Shown here: piece by piece, positions 54,793 through 63,917 of the stretch | Layout of the letters: each line of letters starts with the position of its first letter | Numbering within the stretch: the stretch's first letter is position 1 | Origin: Bacillota bacterium | Lineage (GTDB): Bacteria; Bacillota; Bacilli; Alicyclobacillales; SLC66 | NCBI GenBank assembly: GCA_026627345.1 | Contig: JAPNUP010000138.1 | Coordinates: 1 to 64,000 of the forward strand | DNA: 64,000 bases | Reading direction: 5' to 3' | The notes under the pieces: generated by a model | What the model saw: only the letters and a program-made list of their open reading frames with translations | Databases searched by the model: none | Told to the model about the DNA's origin: nothing | Program-made: the position numbers and the translations under genes

Positions 54793-56124
54793 ATGACCCC
54801 ACTATTTGCCGTCGCTGTAGCACTTGCATATACCGGATATTTGATCCATTGGCCGGGCCTGACTGTGATTGGCACCGGAGCCGCGACTGTGCTGTGGTGG
54901 GGTGCAGCGGGAGACACGGCACTCGTCGATTTGGCTAGTCGATTGCGCTTAGAGTGGCAACGACATCACCTGCAATTCGCATTTCGCCTGGATGAACGGG
55001 AGATAGAACGAGCGAGGCAAACTTGCCGGACCTTTTTGCGACGGTATCCGCATCATGTGCGCGTGCCTTTTGCGTTGACTGAAGAAGGGCGGGTCGTGAT
55101 TCGTTGTATGGGATGTAAGTCATGTCGCGACTTTGCCATGTCGGCGATCCCTGCACCCTATCTCGATTTGCAAACTATTATGGCTAAAAACGGTATTCAC
55201 TTTACACACCCATTGTTGCCGATTCTTTTGCTGAACCAAGAAGTCAGGCGCGGGATTCGCTTACGGTTGCAAGATGAGGTCGTACAAGCGATCGCAGTCG
55301 ATAGCGAAGATCAGTGGGGGCGTCTATGGTTGCGGTTCGCTTTATGGGAACGGGAACGGCAAGCTCAAGAAGGGGGCAAGTCCCTACTTTATCGAGAAGA
55401 ATTGGCCAACTATATCGTCGAGCAGCTATCGGAACAGCTAGTCAGACGATTGCCACGGCTATCGGACCGTTCGCTCACGCGCCTGATCGACAAAGGGATC
55501 GCACAGGCAGAAGAACAGCTGCTGCGTCGCCAACGGGCCATGAAGTTGGAGGCGTTTATGCGCACAACTAATGAGGGTGTAGCTACGGCCAAGAAAGATG
55601 AAGATCAGGCGGCAGAGGCAGATCTCGATTGGGCTGTCACGGCCACCCAGTTGGCTGCGCAATTTGAGGCGTCACCAGAGCGTGTAACGGGCTGGTTGTG
55701 CAAGGTGTTTACTGGAACCGACGATCAGAAGGCGCAAAAACGCGAAGCTTCGACATTAGGCTATTTTCTAGCCGACAGCGGTGTCGAGCGTATCGTCTTT
55801 CAAGTAGGGTGGCGTAGCGGCGACTATGTCAGCGCTAGTGCGATAGAGCGGGCATACACCGCCCGCTCGCGAGAGAATGCGCAGCGCTGTGTGGTGCTCG
55901 CGCTCGGTCCGGTGTCGCCTGATGTGTATATGGATGCAGATGAACTAGGCGTATTGGTGCTGCCTGTCGAAGCGCTGGACCGCTTGCTAACGTATCACGC
56001 TGATCGCATGTGGCAGACCATTGAGTGGTCCTTGCGCGCTTCGTCAAAGGCTACTTTGCGCGACGGCGACAAGAATGTGCACGATGATTTCGCGCAAGTA
56101 CTAGAACTGGGGCTATCGACGTAG
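54793..56124 (+). CDS. Membrane-anchored protein of unknown function, possible Mrr-like C-terminal domain
   Basis: 443 residues from the ATG at 54793, after GGAGG. Two hydrophobic stretches fill the first ~45 residues. RCMGCKSC carries three cysteines in C-x2-C-x2-C spacing near residue 115. A charged, probably coiled-coil middle (~200-310) follows. The last third (VERIVFQVGWRSGDYVSA...CVVLALGPVSPDVYMDADELGVLVL) resembles the strand order of Mrr-type nuclease domains, but the Q-x-K catalytic motif reads QVG. This resemblance is weak and only by eye. Confidence 0.7.
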   Translation: MTPLFAVAVALAYTGYLIHWPGLTVIGTGAATVLWWGAAGDTALVDLASRLRLEWQRHHLQFAFRLDEREIERARQTCRTFLRRYPHHVRVPFALTEEGRVVIRCMGCKSCRDFAMSAIPAPYLDLQTIMAKNGIHFTHPLLPILLLNQEVRRGIRLRLQDEVVQAIAVDSEDQWGRLWLRFALWERERQAQEGGKSLLYREELANYIVEQLSEQLVRRLPRLSDRSLTRLIDKGIAQAEEQLLRRQRAMKLEAFMRTTNEGVATAKKDEDQAAEADLDWAVTATQLAAQFEASPERVTGWLCKVFTGTDDQKAQKREASTLGYFLADSGVERIVFQVGWRSGDYVSASAIERAYTARSRENAQRCVVLALGPVSPDVYMDADELGVLVLPVEALDRLLTYHADRMWQTIEWSLRASSKATLRDGDKNVHDDFAQVLELGLST

Positions 56125-56170
56125 TACAATAACAGACAGGCAATCATTTTGTGCGCAAGGGGTGTGCGAG

Positions 56171-56347
56171 GTGGCCGATCCTTCTTCCACCTCTGGCAAT
56201 GCGCAAACCGTCCGAGCGGCTGAAGAGATGCTGCGACAGACGGCGCGCTTGGCAGACGATCCTTTTGTAGCGCTCACTCAGTCTTGTAAGCGTAAGCCGG
56301 GCGAACAGAAATTGCCGGTTGCTTGGCAAGATGATGAAGAGAGCTGA
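56171..56347 (+). CDS. Small hypothetical protein
   Basis: 58 residues from the GTG at 56171, eight bases after AAGGGG. Sequence begins MADPSSTSGNAQTVRAAEEMLRQ; one predicted helix, one Cys, no known motif. It lies 46 bases after the membrane-anchored protein and is followed by a small hairpin (GCAGGC-TTAG-GCCTGC, 56352-56367). Confidence 0.5.
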   Translation: MADPSSTSGNAQTVRAAEEMLRQTARLADDPFVALTQSCKRKPGEQKLPVAWQDDEES

Positions 56348-56415
56348 CAAAGCAGGCTTAGGCCTGCGGATCAGCTGTAAACGCTTACTGTTATCCTCTA
56401 GCCCATGACGGTGTG

Positions 56416-57132
56416 CTAACCGATTGGTTTCCATGGCCCGTCTGGACCCACCCACTCCTCTGAACCGTCGGCAAAAAATTCCTTTTTCCAGATCGGCACG
56501 ATTTGTTTGAGCGTTTTAATTGCATATTCTGCGGCTTCGAACGCGTCGTGGCGATGGGCTGTGGAGACCCCGATCAGAACGCTTATGTCAGAGAGCGCGA
56601 GCGTCCCTGTACGATGCCAAATCGCCATTTGCACGATCGGCCACTGGTCTCTGGTCTGGACAATCACATCGCTCAATTTGCGAGTGGCCATTTCTTCATA
56701 AGCCTCGTACTGTAGTCGAAGGGTTTGCCGTCCCCGTGTAAACTCGCGAACTGTTCCGGCAAAGACCACTACCGCTCCGGCTCGTGCGTCTGTCACTCGT
56801 TCGTGCATCAAGGCTGGGAGCAACGGGCTTCGTACGATCGCCACATCCTCCAGCCAATCATTGCTGTCCTGCTTCTTTCCGGAGCCGCCACTGACTGGTG
56901 GAATCACAGCAATGACATCCCCATCACTCAAGATGGTCTCTACAGTGACATATTCCTCATTGCGTGCGCACCAAGCGCGGCTCAATACGGACTGTAGCGA
57001 AGGGAACTGTTCGCCTAAATAATCGAGCAAGGAACGTAAGGACATGTCACCTTTCGCTGGTAATTCAACCTGCGTTTCTCGGAGTCCAGCGGCCTCAGCT
57101 GCGCCGGCGAAAAAGCGTACGGTGATGCGCAT
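56416..57132 (-). CDS. MoaD-MoaE fusion, molybdopterin synthase
   Basis: 238 residues from the ATG at 57132. Residues 1-83 are MoaD (ubiquitin-like, ending VIPPVSGG) and ~95-238 are MoaE (AGAVVVFAGTVREFTRG...AHRHDAFEAAEYAIKTLKQIVPIWKKEFF). The two halves form molybdopterin synthase, which adds the dithiolene sulfurs to precursor Z. The MoaD Gly-Gly (82-83) must be a free C-terminus for thiocarboxylation, but here it is followed by SGKK and the MoaE part. Cleavage after GG, as reported for mycobacterial MoaX, would be required. Divergent from moaC. Confidence 0.9.
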   Translation of the reverse strand: MRITVRFFAGAAEAAGLRETQVELPAKGDMSLRSLLDYLGEQFPSLQSVLSRAWCARNEEYVTVETILSDGDVIAVIPPVSGGSGKKQDSNDWLEDVAIVRSPLLPALMHERVTDARAGAVVVFAGTVREFTRGRQTLRLQYEAYEEMATRKLSDVIVQTRDQWPIVQMAIWHRTGTLALSDISVLIGVSTAHRHDAFEAAEYAIKTLKQIVPIWKKEFFADGSEEWVGPDGPWKPIG

Positions 57133-57225
57133 AGATGTAGATGACCTCCTGACGTGTTTGTCTTTATTATACACGAAGCCAAGACTCGTACACGCTTTGT
57201 AGGCTCCTGTGCGCTGTAAGGCGCG

Positions 57226-57234
57226 TGGTATACT
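57226..57234 (+). promoter_or_regulatory. Extended -10 promoter of moaC
   Basis: TGG-TATACT, 53 bases before the moaC start; no clear -35. Confidence 0.45.
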
Positions 57235-57287
57235 AGGACTCACAAGCGCACGTTTTAGATGAGCAGTTTAAAAGGAGCTATGCGCAG

Positions 57288-57794
57288 ATGCAACATAATA
57301 TTGGAGACGACGGGCTCACCCATCTGGATGCCGACGGGCGAGCTAAAATGGTGTATGTAGGCGACAAGGATCAGACGAAGCGAGAAGCTATTGCCCGGGC
57401 TGTTCTCTTTATGCAAGAGGACACGCTAAAGCGGATACAGACTGGTGGCGTGACGAAAGGCGACGTGCTGTCGATTGCTCAGGTCGCAGCCATCATGGGG
57501 GCCAAACGGACGTCTGATACGATTCCACTATGCCACCCCTTACCTTTGACTGGTGTGGATGTGCATTTTTGTTTTACGGATGCTCATCACTTGCAAATAG
57601 ACGTGACGGTGCGAACGACCGGTTGCACGGGAGTAGAGATGGAGGCGCTGTGCGGGGCCTCGGCTGGAGCACTCACCGTCTACGATATGTGTAAGGCGAT
57701 CGATCGTAGCATGAGCGTGCGTTTCCTTGGTTTAATGGAGAAAAAAGGCGGCAAGAGTGGTCACTTTGTACGTGCTGAGGTGGGCGATGAGTGA
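57288..57794 (+). CDS. moaC: Cyclic pyranopterin monophosphate synthase accessory protein MoaC
   Basis: 168 residues. LTHLDADGRAKMVYVGDK, IPLCHPLPLTGVDV and TTGCTGVEMEALCGAS are the MoaC motifs, with the active-site Lys in MCKAIDRSM. MoaC converts 3',8-cyclo-GTP to precursor Z in molybdenum cofactor synthesis. moaB overlaps its end by 8 bases. MoaA is not in the window. Confidence 0.95.
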   Translation: MQHNIGDDGLTHLDADGRAKMVYVGDKDQTKREAIARAVLFMQEDTLKRIQTGGVTKGDVLSIAQVAAIMGAKRTSDTIPLCHPLPLTGVDVHFCFTDAHHLQIDVTVRTTGCTGVEMEALCGASAGALTVYDMCKAIDRSMSVRFLGLMEKKGGKSGHFVRAEVGDE

Positions 57795-58278
57795 GGCGCG
57801 CGCAGTAGCCGTCGTCACCGTCAGTGATCGTTCATTTCGTGGCGAACGATCCGATGTGACGGGACCTGTCGTTGTGCAGTGGGCTTTGGCCAATGGGTGG
57901 AATGTGATGGAGCAACGGGTGGTACCGGACGAAGTGGCGCAGATTTCCGATGCTTTGCTGGAACTGTGCGCTCGCGGTTTGCCACTTGTTCTGACAGCAG
58001 GTGGGACGGGCCTCGGGCCGCGTGATGTGACGCCTGAGGCAACGCGACAGGTCATTGACCGGGAGGTGCCTGGGATCGCTGAGGTGATGCGACGCACAGG
58101 CGCTGAGTACACACCGCTGGCCGCTTTGTCCCGCGCACTTTGTGGAACGTGCCGCCAGACACTGATCGTCAATTTGCCTGGGAGTCCAAAAGGCGCCTCT
58201 CAGTCGCTCGCGAGCGTGGAGACGCTCCTTCCACACGCAGTGGACGTTTTGCGAGCATCGCACTTTGATCACGGATGA
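57787..58278 (+). CDS. moaB: Molybdopterin adenylyltransferase family MoaB/MogA
   Basis: 163 residues from the ATG at 57787. VVTVSDRSFRGERSDVTGP and LTAGGTGLGPRDVTPEAT are the MPT-binding motifs of MogA/MoaB, and LIVNLPGSPKGA the C-terminal loop. It activates molybdopterin with ATP before metal insertion. It forms a translationally coupled pair with moaC. Confidence 0.93.
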   Translation: MSEARAVAVVTVSDRSFRGERSDVTGPVVVQWALANGWNVMEQRVVPDEVAQISDALLELCARGLPLVLTAGGTGLGPRDVTPEATRQVIDREVPGIAEVMRRTGAEYTPLAALSRALCGTCRQTLIVNLPGSPKGASQSLASVETLLPHAVDVLRASHFDHG

Positions 58279-58337
58279 AAAATATCGATGTCGAATCAAT
58301 GACGTCAAGATGCTAGGGCCATAGGTGGGGGCGCGTA

Positions 58338-60107
58338 ATGGATCAAGACATATTGCCTTCAACAGTGCATGCACTCGTTACCAAGGAGCGGAAGCTGCGT
58401 GACGCGATCCTCGATGCTGTGCAAGATGGCGTGATTGCCATCGATGATGCGGGGTGCATCACGGTGTTTAATCACACAGCGGAAGTTCTTACAGGGATTT
58501 CTCGCCATGATGCGTTGGGGGCGGCTGCTGCCACATTAATTCCAAACAGTCGACTACATCATGTGCTGGGAACCGGCCAAAGTGAACTGAGACAAGTGCA
58601 GTCCTTAAGCGCTAGGCAAATTCTGACCGATCGCTTTCCCGTGTGTACGCACACAGGTGAGGTAATCGGTGCATTTGCCGTTTTTCGCGATGAAACAGAT
58701 ATTCGTGCGCTGACCAGTGAAGTTTCGAACCTCAAGGAAGTGCAGATGCTTTTGCATGCGATCATTAACTCGACGCAAGATGCGATTTCCGTGGTTGATG
58801 CCAAAGGCAATGGCATCCTCATCAATCCGGCTTATACGCGATTGACAGGGATGACGGATATCGATGTGATCGGCAAACCGGCAGATGTCGATATCGCGGA
58901 AGGAGACAGCATGCACTTTCGCGTCTTGCGCACACATGAGCCGGTAAGAAACGCCAAAATGAAAGTTGGCCCCCGTCGACGCGATGTGATCGTCAATGTG
59001 GCGCCGCTCGTCGTAGACGGACAGATCAAAGGTAGCGTGGGTGTCATTCACGATATCTCTGAGATGCGGCAGTTGACAGAGGAACTGGCGCAAGCGCATC
59101 AGCGCATTCGTAGACTGGAGGCCAAGTACACCTTTTCGGATATTGTTGGCCACAGTCCTGTCATGATGGCTGCGGTAGAAGCGGCCACTAGGGCCGCCGC
59201 CACGCCTGCAACCGTCTTGTTGCGCGGTGAATCCGGCTGTGGCAAGGAGCTCTTTGCACACGCCATCCATCATGCCAGTGATCGTCGTTATCAAGACCTT
59301 GTGCGCGTAAACTGCGCGGCCATAGCGGAAAGTCTTCTGGAAAGTGAACTGTTTGGCTACGAAGAAGGCGCCTTTAGTGGTGCGCGCAAAGGTGGAAAAA
59401 AAGGGCTGTTTGAAGAAGCCAACCACGGCACGATCTTTCTGGATGAGGTAGCTGAACTCTCACGTTCCACACAAGCCAAGTTGTTACGGGTGCTGCAGGA
59501 AAAGGAGATCGTTCGCGTCGGTGGGACGCGTGCCATTGCCATCGATGTGCGGGTCATTGCCGCCACGCATGCCAACTTGGAAGAGGCGATCGCGGAAGGC
59601 CGTTTTCGTGAAGACTTGTATTATCGACTAAATGTCGTGCCGATTTTCATTCCGCCACTGCGTTATCGAAAGGAAGACATCGAGTTGCTTGCGACCATGC
59701 TCATGCGTAAGTTCAACCACGAGTATGGACGTCACGTGACGCGATTGTCCGCAGAAGCGTTAGTCAAGTTGCAAGCTTATCACTGGCCTGGCAATGTGCG
59801 CGAACTGGAAAACGTGGTCGGTCGAGCGATGATCGGCATTAGCTATCAGGAAGCCGAGATTGGCGCGCAGTTGATTGATCTGCCGTCTAATCCAGCGCAG
59901 ACAGTAGTTCACGATACCACTGGCCCGAGCGAACCTACCGGTTCGCTCGCCGCTGTCGTGGAAGCTGCCGAATGCGCTGCGATCGCGGCTGCACTGGCTC
60001 GGACTGACTCCAACAAAACCGAGGCCGCGCGATTGCTCGGTATCTCGATACGGAGTCTGTACTATAAGATGGAACGCTATCAGCTGGATGCGATGCGCAA
60101 TAAATAA
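58338..60107 (+). CDS. bkdR: Sigma-54 activator BkdR type (PAS-PAS-AAA-Fis HTH)
   Basis: 589 residues. Two PAS domains (~20-120 and ~145-255) precede the AAA+ core with Walker A GESGCGKE, ESELFGYEEGAFSGARKGG, Walker B GTIFLDEVAEL and VGGTRAIAIDVRVIAATH. A Fis-type HTH (NKTEAARLLGISIRSLYYKMERY) ends the protein. The sigma-54 contact loop GAFTGA reads GAFSGA. It activates transcription from -24/-12 promoters; its target is almost certainly the operon immediately downstream, as for BkdR of B. subtilis. Confidence 0.92.
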   Translation: MDQDILPSTVHALVTKERKLRDAILDAVQDGVIAIDDAGCITVFNHTAEVLTGISRHDALGAAAATLIPNSRLHHVLGTGQSELRQVQSLSARQILTDRFPVCTHTGEVIGAFAVFRDETDIRALTSEVSNLKEVQMLLHAIINSTQDAISVVDAKGNGILINPAYTRLTGMTDIDVIGKPADVDIAEGDSMHFRVLRTHEPVRNAKMKVGPRRRDVIVNVAPLVVDGQIKGSVGVIHDISEMRQLTEELAQAHQRIRRLEAKYTFSDIVGHSPVMMAAVEAATRAAATPATVLLRGESGCGKELFAHAIHHASDRRYQDLVRVNCAAIAESLLESELFGYEEGAFSGARKGGKKGLFEEANHGTIFLDEVAELSRSTQAKLLRVLQEKEIVRVGGTRAIAIDVRVIAATHANLEEAIAEGRFREDLYYRLNVVPIFIPPLRYRKEDIELLATMLMRKFNHEYGRHVTRLSAEALVKLQAYHWPGNVRELENVVGRAMIGISYQEAEIGAQLIDLPSNPAQTVVHDTTGPSEPTGSLAAVVEAAECAAIAAALARTDSNKTEAARLLGISIRSLYYKMERYQLDAMRNK

Positions 60108-60144
60108 CACGCAATAAATTGCGCATTGTGCAAATTATTGCGTG
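60108..60144. promoter_or_regulatory. Upstream activating sequence for BkdR
   Basis: CACGCAATAA (60108-60117) and TTATTGCGTG (60135-60144) are perfect 10-base inverted arms, with a second near-palindrome TTGCGCA/TGTGCAA nested inside. The centre is about 104 bases upstream of the -24 element, a normal distance for enhancer binding. Confidence 0.7.
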
Positions 60145-60228
60145 GACAAGCTTGGCGCCTGTCGAGAAAGCCCCTGTTTAAGCTCTGTGAGTCCTTGTTT
60201 GCGCTGAAGATGAAGGGCATTCGCGACG

Positions 60229-60244
60229 TGGCACAAATCTTGCT
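60229..60244 (+). promoter_or_regulatory. Sigma-54 (-24/-12) promoter of the bkd operon
   Basis: TGGCAC-AAATC-TTGCT, with GG and GC exactly 12 bases apart; near-perfect match to TGGCACG-N4-TTGCW. It lies 50 bases before the leucine dehydrogenase start. Confidence 0.85.
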
Positions 60245-60293
60245 ATAGTTATTTGGTGAATCACCCATTTGCCATTTGGCGGGAGGAACATCC

Positions 60294-61388
60294 ATGAATC
60301 TCTTTGATACGTTAGCCCAATACGACTATGAGCAATTGGTTTTGTGCCAAGACGCTACTTCAGGTCTACGCGCCATCATTGCCATTCATGACACGACGCT
60401 TGGGCCAGCCCTTGGCGGGTGCCGGATGTGGACGTATGCGACGGAAGAGGCGGCGATTGTCGATGCTTTACGCCTTTCCAGAGGTATGACCTATAAAGCT
60501 GCTGCAGCCGGCCTCAATCTAGGGGGAGGCAAGACAGTCGTCATCGGCAATCCTAAAACTGACAAATCGGAGTTGCTGTTCCGCTCTCTCGGCCGCTATA
60601 TCGAAGGCTTGCACGGCCGTTATATTACAGCTGAAGATGTCGGTACCAGCGTGGCTGACATGGACATCATTCATCAGGAGACGCGTTATGTAACCGGTGT
60701 CTCGCAAGCGTATGGCAGTTCCGGCAATCCGAGTCCGATGACAGCGCTCGGCGTGTTTCGCGGTATTCAAGCTGCGGTGCGCGAGGTCACTGGCAGTGAT
60801 GATTTGTCGGGTAAGACCGTGGCGGTGCAGGGACTCGGCAGCGTCGGGTTCGATCTTTGTCAGCGTCTGCATGCGGTTGGCGCTAAACTGGTCGTCACGG
60901 ATATCGCCACGGATAATGTGCAACGTGCGGTAGCCCAGTTTGGGGCGACTGCCGTATCCACAGAGGAGATTGTTTCCGTTTCTTGTGACGTGTTTGCGCC
61001 GTGTGCACTAGGTGCCGTGATCTCTGATGAGACTGTGGATCGCCTGCGCTGCCAGATCGTCGCTGGGTCCGCAAACAATCAGTTGGCAGAAGGACGGCAT
61101 GGCGATCGTTTGCAGGAACTTGGTATTTTGTATGCGCCAGATTACGTCATTAACTCAGGTGGACTGATCAATGTCGCAGACGAGTTGGAAGGCTATAATC
61201 CGGAGCGGGCGCAAAAGAAAGTGGAGGGCATTTATCAGATCATGCGCGATATCTTCGCGATGGCGAAGGAGCGTAACATTCCGACTTACCAAGCGGCGGA
61301 TCGTCTGGCAGAAGATCGCATTGCAGCTATGCGTCAAGTGAGAAGTACCTTTTTGCCAGTATCGCGTTCGCTTTTGCACCGCGCGTAA
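60294..61388 (+). CDS. bcd: Leucine (branched-chain amino acid) dehydrogenase
   Basis: 364 residues from the ATG at 60294, with GGGAGGAA before it. Glu/Leu/Phe/Val dehydrogenase family: [21 protein letters not shown] with substrate Lys, [13 protein letters not shown] with catalytic Lys, [12 protein letters not shown] for NAD. It deaminates leucine, isoleucine and valine to the 2-oxo acids used by the branched-chain dehydrogenase complex encoded next. First gene after the sigma-54 promoter. Confidence 0.94.
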   Translation: MNLFDTLAQYDYEQLVLCQDATSGLRAIIAIHDTTLGPALGGCRMWTYATEEAAIVDALRLSRGMTYKAAAAGLNLGGGKTVVIGNPKTDKSELLFRSLGRYIEGLHGRYITAEDVGTSVADMDIIHQETRYVTGVSQAYGSSGNPSPMTALGVFRGIQAAVREVTGSDDLSGKTVAVQGLGSVGFDLCQRLHAVGAKLVVTDIATDNVQRAVAQFGATAVSTEEIVSVSCDVFAPCALGAVISDETVDRLRCQIVAGSANNQLAEGRHGDRLQELGILYAPDYVINSGGLINVADELEGYNPERAQKKVEGIYQIMRDIFAMAKERNIPTYQAADRLAEDRIAAMRQVRSTFLPVSRSLLHRA

Positions 61389-61424
61389 GCGGTAGCGTAA
61401 GGTAACAGAGAAAAGAGGCTGGCA

Positions 61425-62849
61425 ATGACAGAGCAAACGGTTGATGTCGTCGTGTTAGGCGGCGGAACAGGCGGGTATGTCGCTGCCATCCGCGGCGCAC
61501 AGCTCGGCCTGAAAGTCGCTGTCGTAGAATCCGGAAAACTCGGCGGCACGTGTCTTCACCAAGGGTGTATCCCATCGAAGGCGCTTTTGCGGTCTGCACA
61601 AGTCTTTGCGCAAACCAAGGAGGCGCAGTCGTACGGCGTTCTCGCAAGTGATGTGCGATTGGATCTGGCACAGGCGATGCGGCGTAAAGATGACATCGTA
61701 GGGCAGTTGCACAAAGGTGTCGAATTTCTCATGAAAAAACACAAGATCGAAGTCATCGAAGGCTATGGGCGAGTGATGGGCCCTTCCATTTTTTCGCCTA
61801 CTGCTGGAGCCGTGCGTGTTCAGCGACCGGATGGAGAGTCGGAGATCCTCTCTCCGCGCTACACGATTATCGCGACTGGCTCGCGCCCGCGTTCCTTGCC
61901 AGGACTACCGTTTGACGGGCAGCGCATCTTGTCGTCGGATGACGCGCTTGCACTCGCCAAGTTGCCATCGTCGATGCTCATCATCGGCGGTGGCGCAATC
62001 GGTATCGAGTGGGCCTCGATGTTGCACGATTTTGGCGTAGACGTCACGGTGGTGGAGGCGCTGCCTCGTCTTTTGGCGCAAGAGGATGAAGAAGTTTCGG
62101 CAGAAATGGCGAGACTGCTAAAGAAGCGCAAGATTCGCGTCCTGACAAATGCCGCGGTGGATGTCGAAAGCTACCGCGTACAAGACGAGGTTTGTCATAT
62201 CAGTGTCCGCTCTGGCGAGAAAGTCGAAGGGTTGTCTGCCGAGCAGATTCTCGTAGCTGTAGGTCGCGAGGCGCGCGTGCAAGACATAGGTCTTGAAGCG
62301 ACTGCAGTCATTGTGGATAGAGGCGTCATTGCAGTCGATCGCCAAATGCGTACTGCAGAAAAGGCCATCTATGCGATCGGTGACGTGGTAGGCGGTTTGC
62401 AACTCGCACACGTGGCCGCGCACGAAGGAATTCTTGCCATGGAGGCTATTGCAGGGCATGATGCGCGACCGATCGACTACGCGCAAGTTGCACGCTGCAC
62501 CTATAGCCAACCGGAGGTAGCGAGTGTCGGCATTACTGAGGCGCAAGCCAAACAGCGTGGCTTGACAGTTAAAACCGGTAAGTTCGCCTTTCGGGCGATT
62601 GGAAAGGCACTCGTTCAAGGCGAGACAGACGGCTTTGTCAAAATCGTGTGTGATGAAGCGACCAACGATTTATTAGGTGTACACATGATCGGACCTCACG
62701 CAACGGACCTCATTTCGGAGGCTGGATTGGCGCTTTTGCTGAACGCTTCGCCGTGGGAGATCGGACAGATGATTCATCCGCATCCTACGTTGTCGGAAGC
62801 GCTAGGAGAGGCGGCGCTTGCAGTGGATGGCTTGGCTATTCACGCATGA
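61425..62849 (+). CDS. lpdV: Dihydrolipoyl dehydrogenase (E3), branched-chain complex
   Basis: 474 residues. GGGTGGYVAAIRGAQLG is the FAD loop, GGTCLHQGCIPSKALL the redox disulfide, IIGGGAIGIEWASML the NAD loop and HPHPTLSEALGEAAL the catalytic His-Glu end. The GCIPSKALL motif with LHQ in place of LNV is typical of LpdV. It reoxidises dihydrolipoamide in the branched-chain 2-oxo acid dehydrogenase. 36 bases after bcd; ptb and buk, present in the B. subtilis operon, are absent between them. Confidence 0.94.
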   Translation: MTEQTVDVVVLGGGTGGYVAAIRGAQLGLKVAVVESGKLGGTCLHQGCIPSKALLRSAQVFAQTKEAQSYGVLASDVRLDLAQAMRRKDDIVGQLHKGVEFLMKKHKIEVIEGYGRVMGPSIFSPTAGAVRVQRPDGESEILSPRYTIIATGSRPRSLPGLPFDGQRILSSDDALALAKLPSSMLIIGGGAIGIEWASMLHDFGVDVTVVEALPRLLAQEDEEVSAEMARLLKKRKIRVLTNAAVDVESYRVQDEVCHISVRSGEKVEGLSAEQILVAVGREARVQDIGLEATAVIVDRGVIAVDRQMRTAEKAIYAIGDVVGGLQLAHVAAHEGILAMEAIAGHDARPIDYAQVARCTYSQPEVASVGITEAQAKQRGLTVKTGKFAFRAIGKALVQGETDGFVKIVCDEATNDLLGVHMIGPHATDLISEAGLALLLNASPWEIGQMIHPHPTLSEALGEAALAVDGLAIHA

Positions 62850-62891
62850 GGCAAACGGATTAGTAATGACTTGAATGTGAGGTGAAAGAAG

Positions 62892-63893
62892 ATGTCCAAA
62901 CAGACTGCGGTACGGCATCGCGAGATCGGGTTATCCGATGAGCAAGTGCTGGACATGTATCGGACGATGATTTTGGCGCGTGCGCTCGACGAGCGTATGT
63001 GGCTATTGAATCGAGCCGGCAAATTGCCTTTTGTCGTCTCTTGCAAAGGGCAGGAAGGCGCACAAGTCGGTCTTGCCTTCGCGCTCGATCCGACTCGCGA
63101 CTACGTGGCGCCTTATTACCGCGATCTAGGTGTCGTGTTGAGATTTGGACAGACTGCACGCGATGTCATGCTGTCTGGTTTTGCCAAAAGAGAAGACCCG
63201 AACAGCGGAGGCCGGCAGATGCCAGGTCACTTCGGGTCGAGGAAAAACCGCATCTTGACTGGGTCGAGCCCGGTGTCTACGCAGATTCCACATGCGGTGG
63301 GCATGGCGCTCGCAGCGCGGATGCGAAACGAGCGCTTGGTGACGTATACGTCTTTTGGCGAAGGCTCAAGCAATCAAGGCGACTTTCATGAGGCGTGTAA
63401 CTTTGCTGGGGTACAAAAACTTCCGGTGATCTTCTTTTGTGAAAATAACCTGTACGCCATCTCCGTACCGCTCGCACGCCAAGTAGGCTGTGAACGGATT
63501 GCACAACGTGCCGAAGGATACGGGTTCCCGGGCGTCACGATCGACGGCAACGATGTCCTCGCGGTCTACGAAGCAGCCCGCACAGCGGTCAACCGCGCAC
63601 TAGACGGCCTCGGCCCTACACTGATCGAAGTGCTTACCTATCGCATCAACCCACATTCGAGCGATGACGACGATCGCGTATACCGGTCGCGCGAAGAAGT
63701 AGATGAGGCCAAGCAACGCGATGCCATCGTTACTTTTGGGGCTTATCTGCGTTCTACAGGCGTGCTTACCGCTGACAAGGAGCAGGCACTTTTGCGCGAT
63801 GTCGAGCAAGTGGTCGACGAGGCGACCGCTTACGCAGAACAGGCACCTTATGCGGAGCCACAAGAGGCACTGGGACATGTATACGCGCAGTAG
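62892..63893 (+). CDS. bkdAA: Branched-chain 2-oxo acid dehydrogenase E1 alpha subunit
   Basis: 333 residues. GEGSSNQGDFHEACNFAGVQKLPVIFFCENNLYAIS is the thiamine diphosphate/Mg site region (GDG...NN variant). RQMPGHFGSRKN and the phosphorylation-loop-like RINPHSSDDDDRVYR match BkdAA. Together with the beta subunit beginning 25 bases later it decarboxylates 2-oxoisovalerate and relatives, supplying branched acyl-CoA primers for iso/anteiso fatty acids. Confidence 0.95.
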   Translation: MSKQTAVRHREIGLSDEQVLDMYRTMILARALDERMWLLNRAGKLPFVVSCKGQEGAQVGLAFALDPTRDYVAPYYRDLGVVLRFGQTARDVMLSGFAKREDPNSGGRQMPGHFGSRKNRILTGSSPVSTQIPHAVGMALAARMRNERLVTYTSFGEGSSNQGDFHEACNFAGVQKLPVIFFCENNLYAISVPLARQVGCERIAQRAEGYGFPGVTIDGNDVLAVYEAARTAVNRALDGLGPTLIEVLTYRINPHSSDDDDRVYRSREEVDEAKQRDAIVTFGAYLRSTGVLTADKEQALLRDVEQVVDEATAYAEQAPYAEPQEALGHVYAQ

Positions 63894-63917
63894 GTCAGTA
63901 CGTGGGGGGATGTTGAC

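Noticed and set aside
58605-59426. 273-codon open frame opposite bkdR
   Set aside because: Antisense shadow of the PAS and AAA+ coding region, with no start signal.
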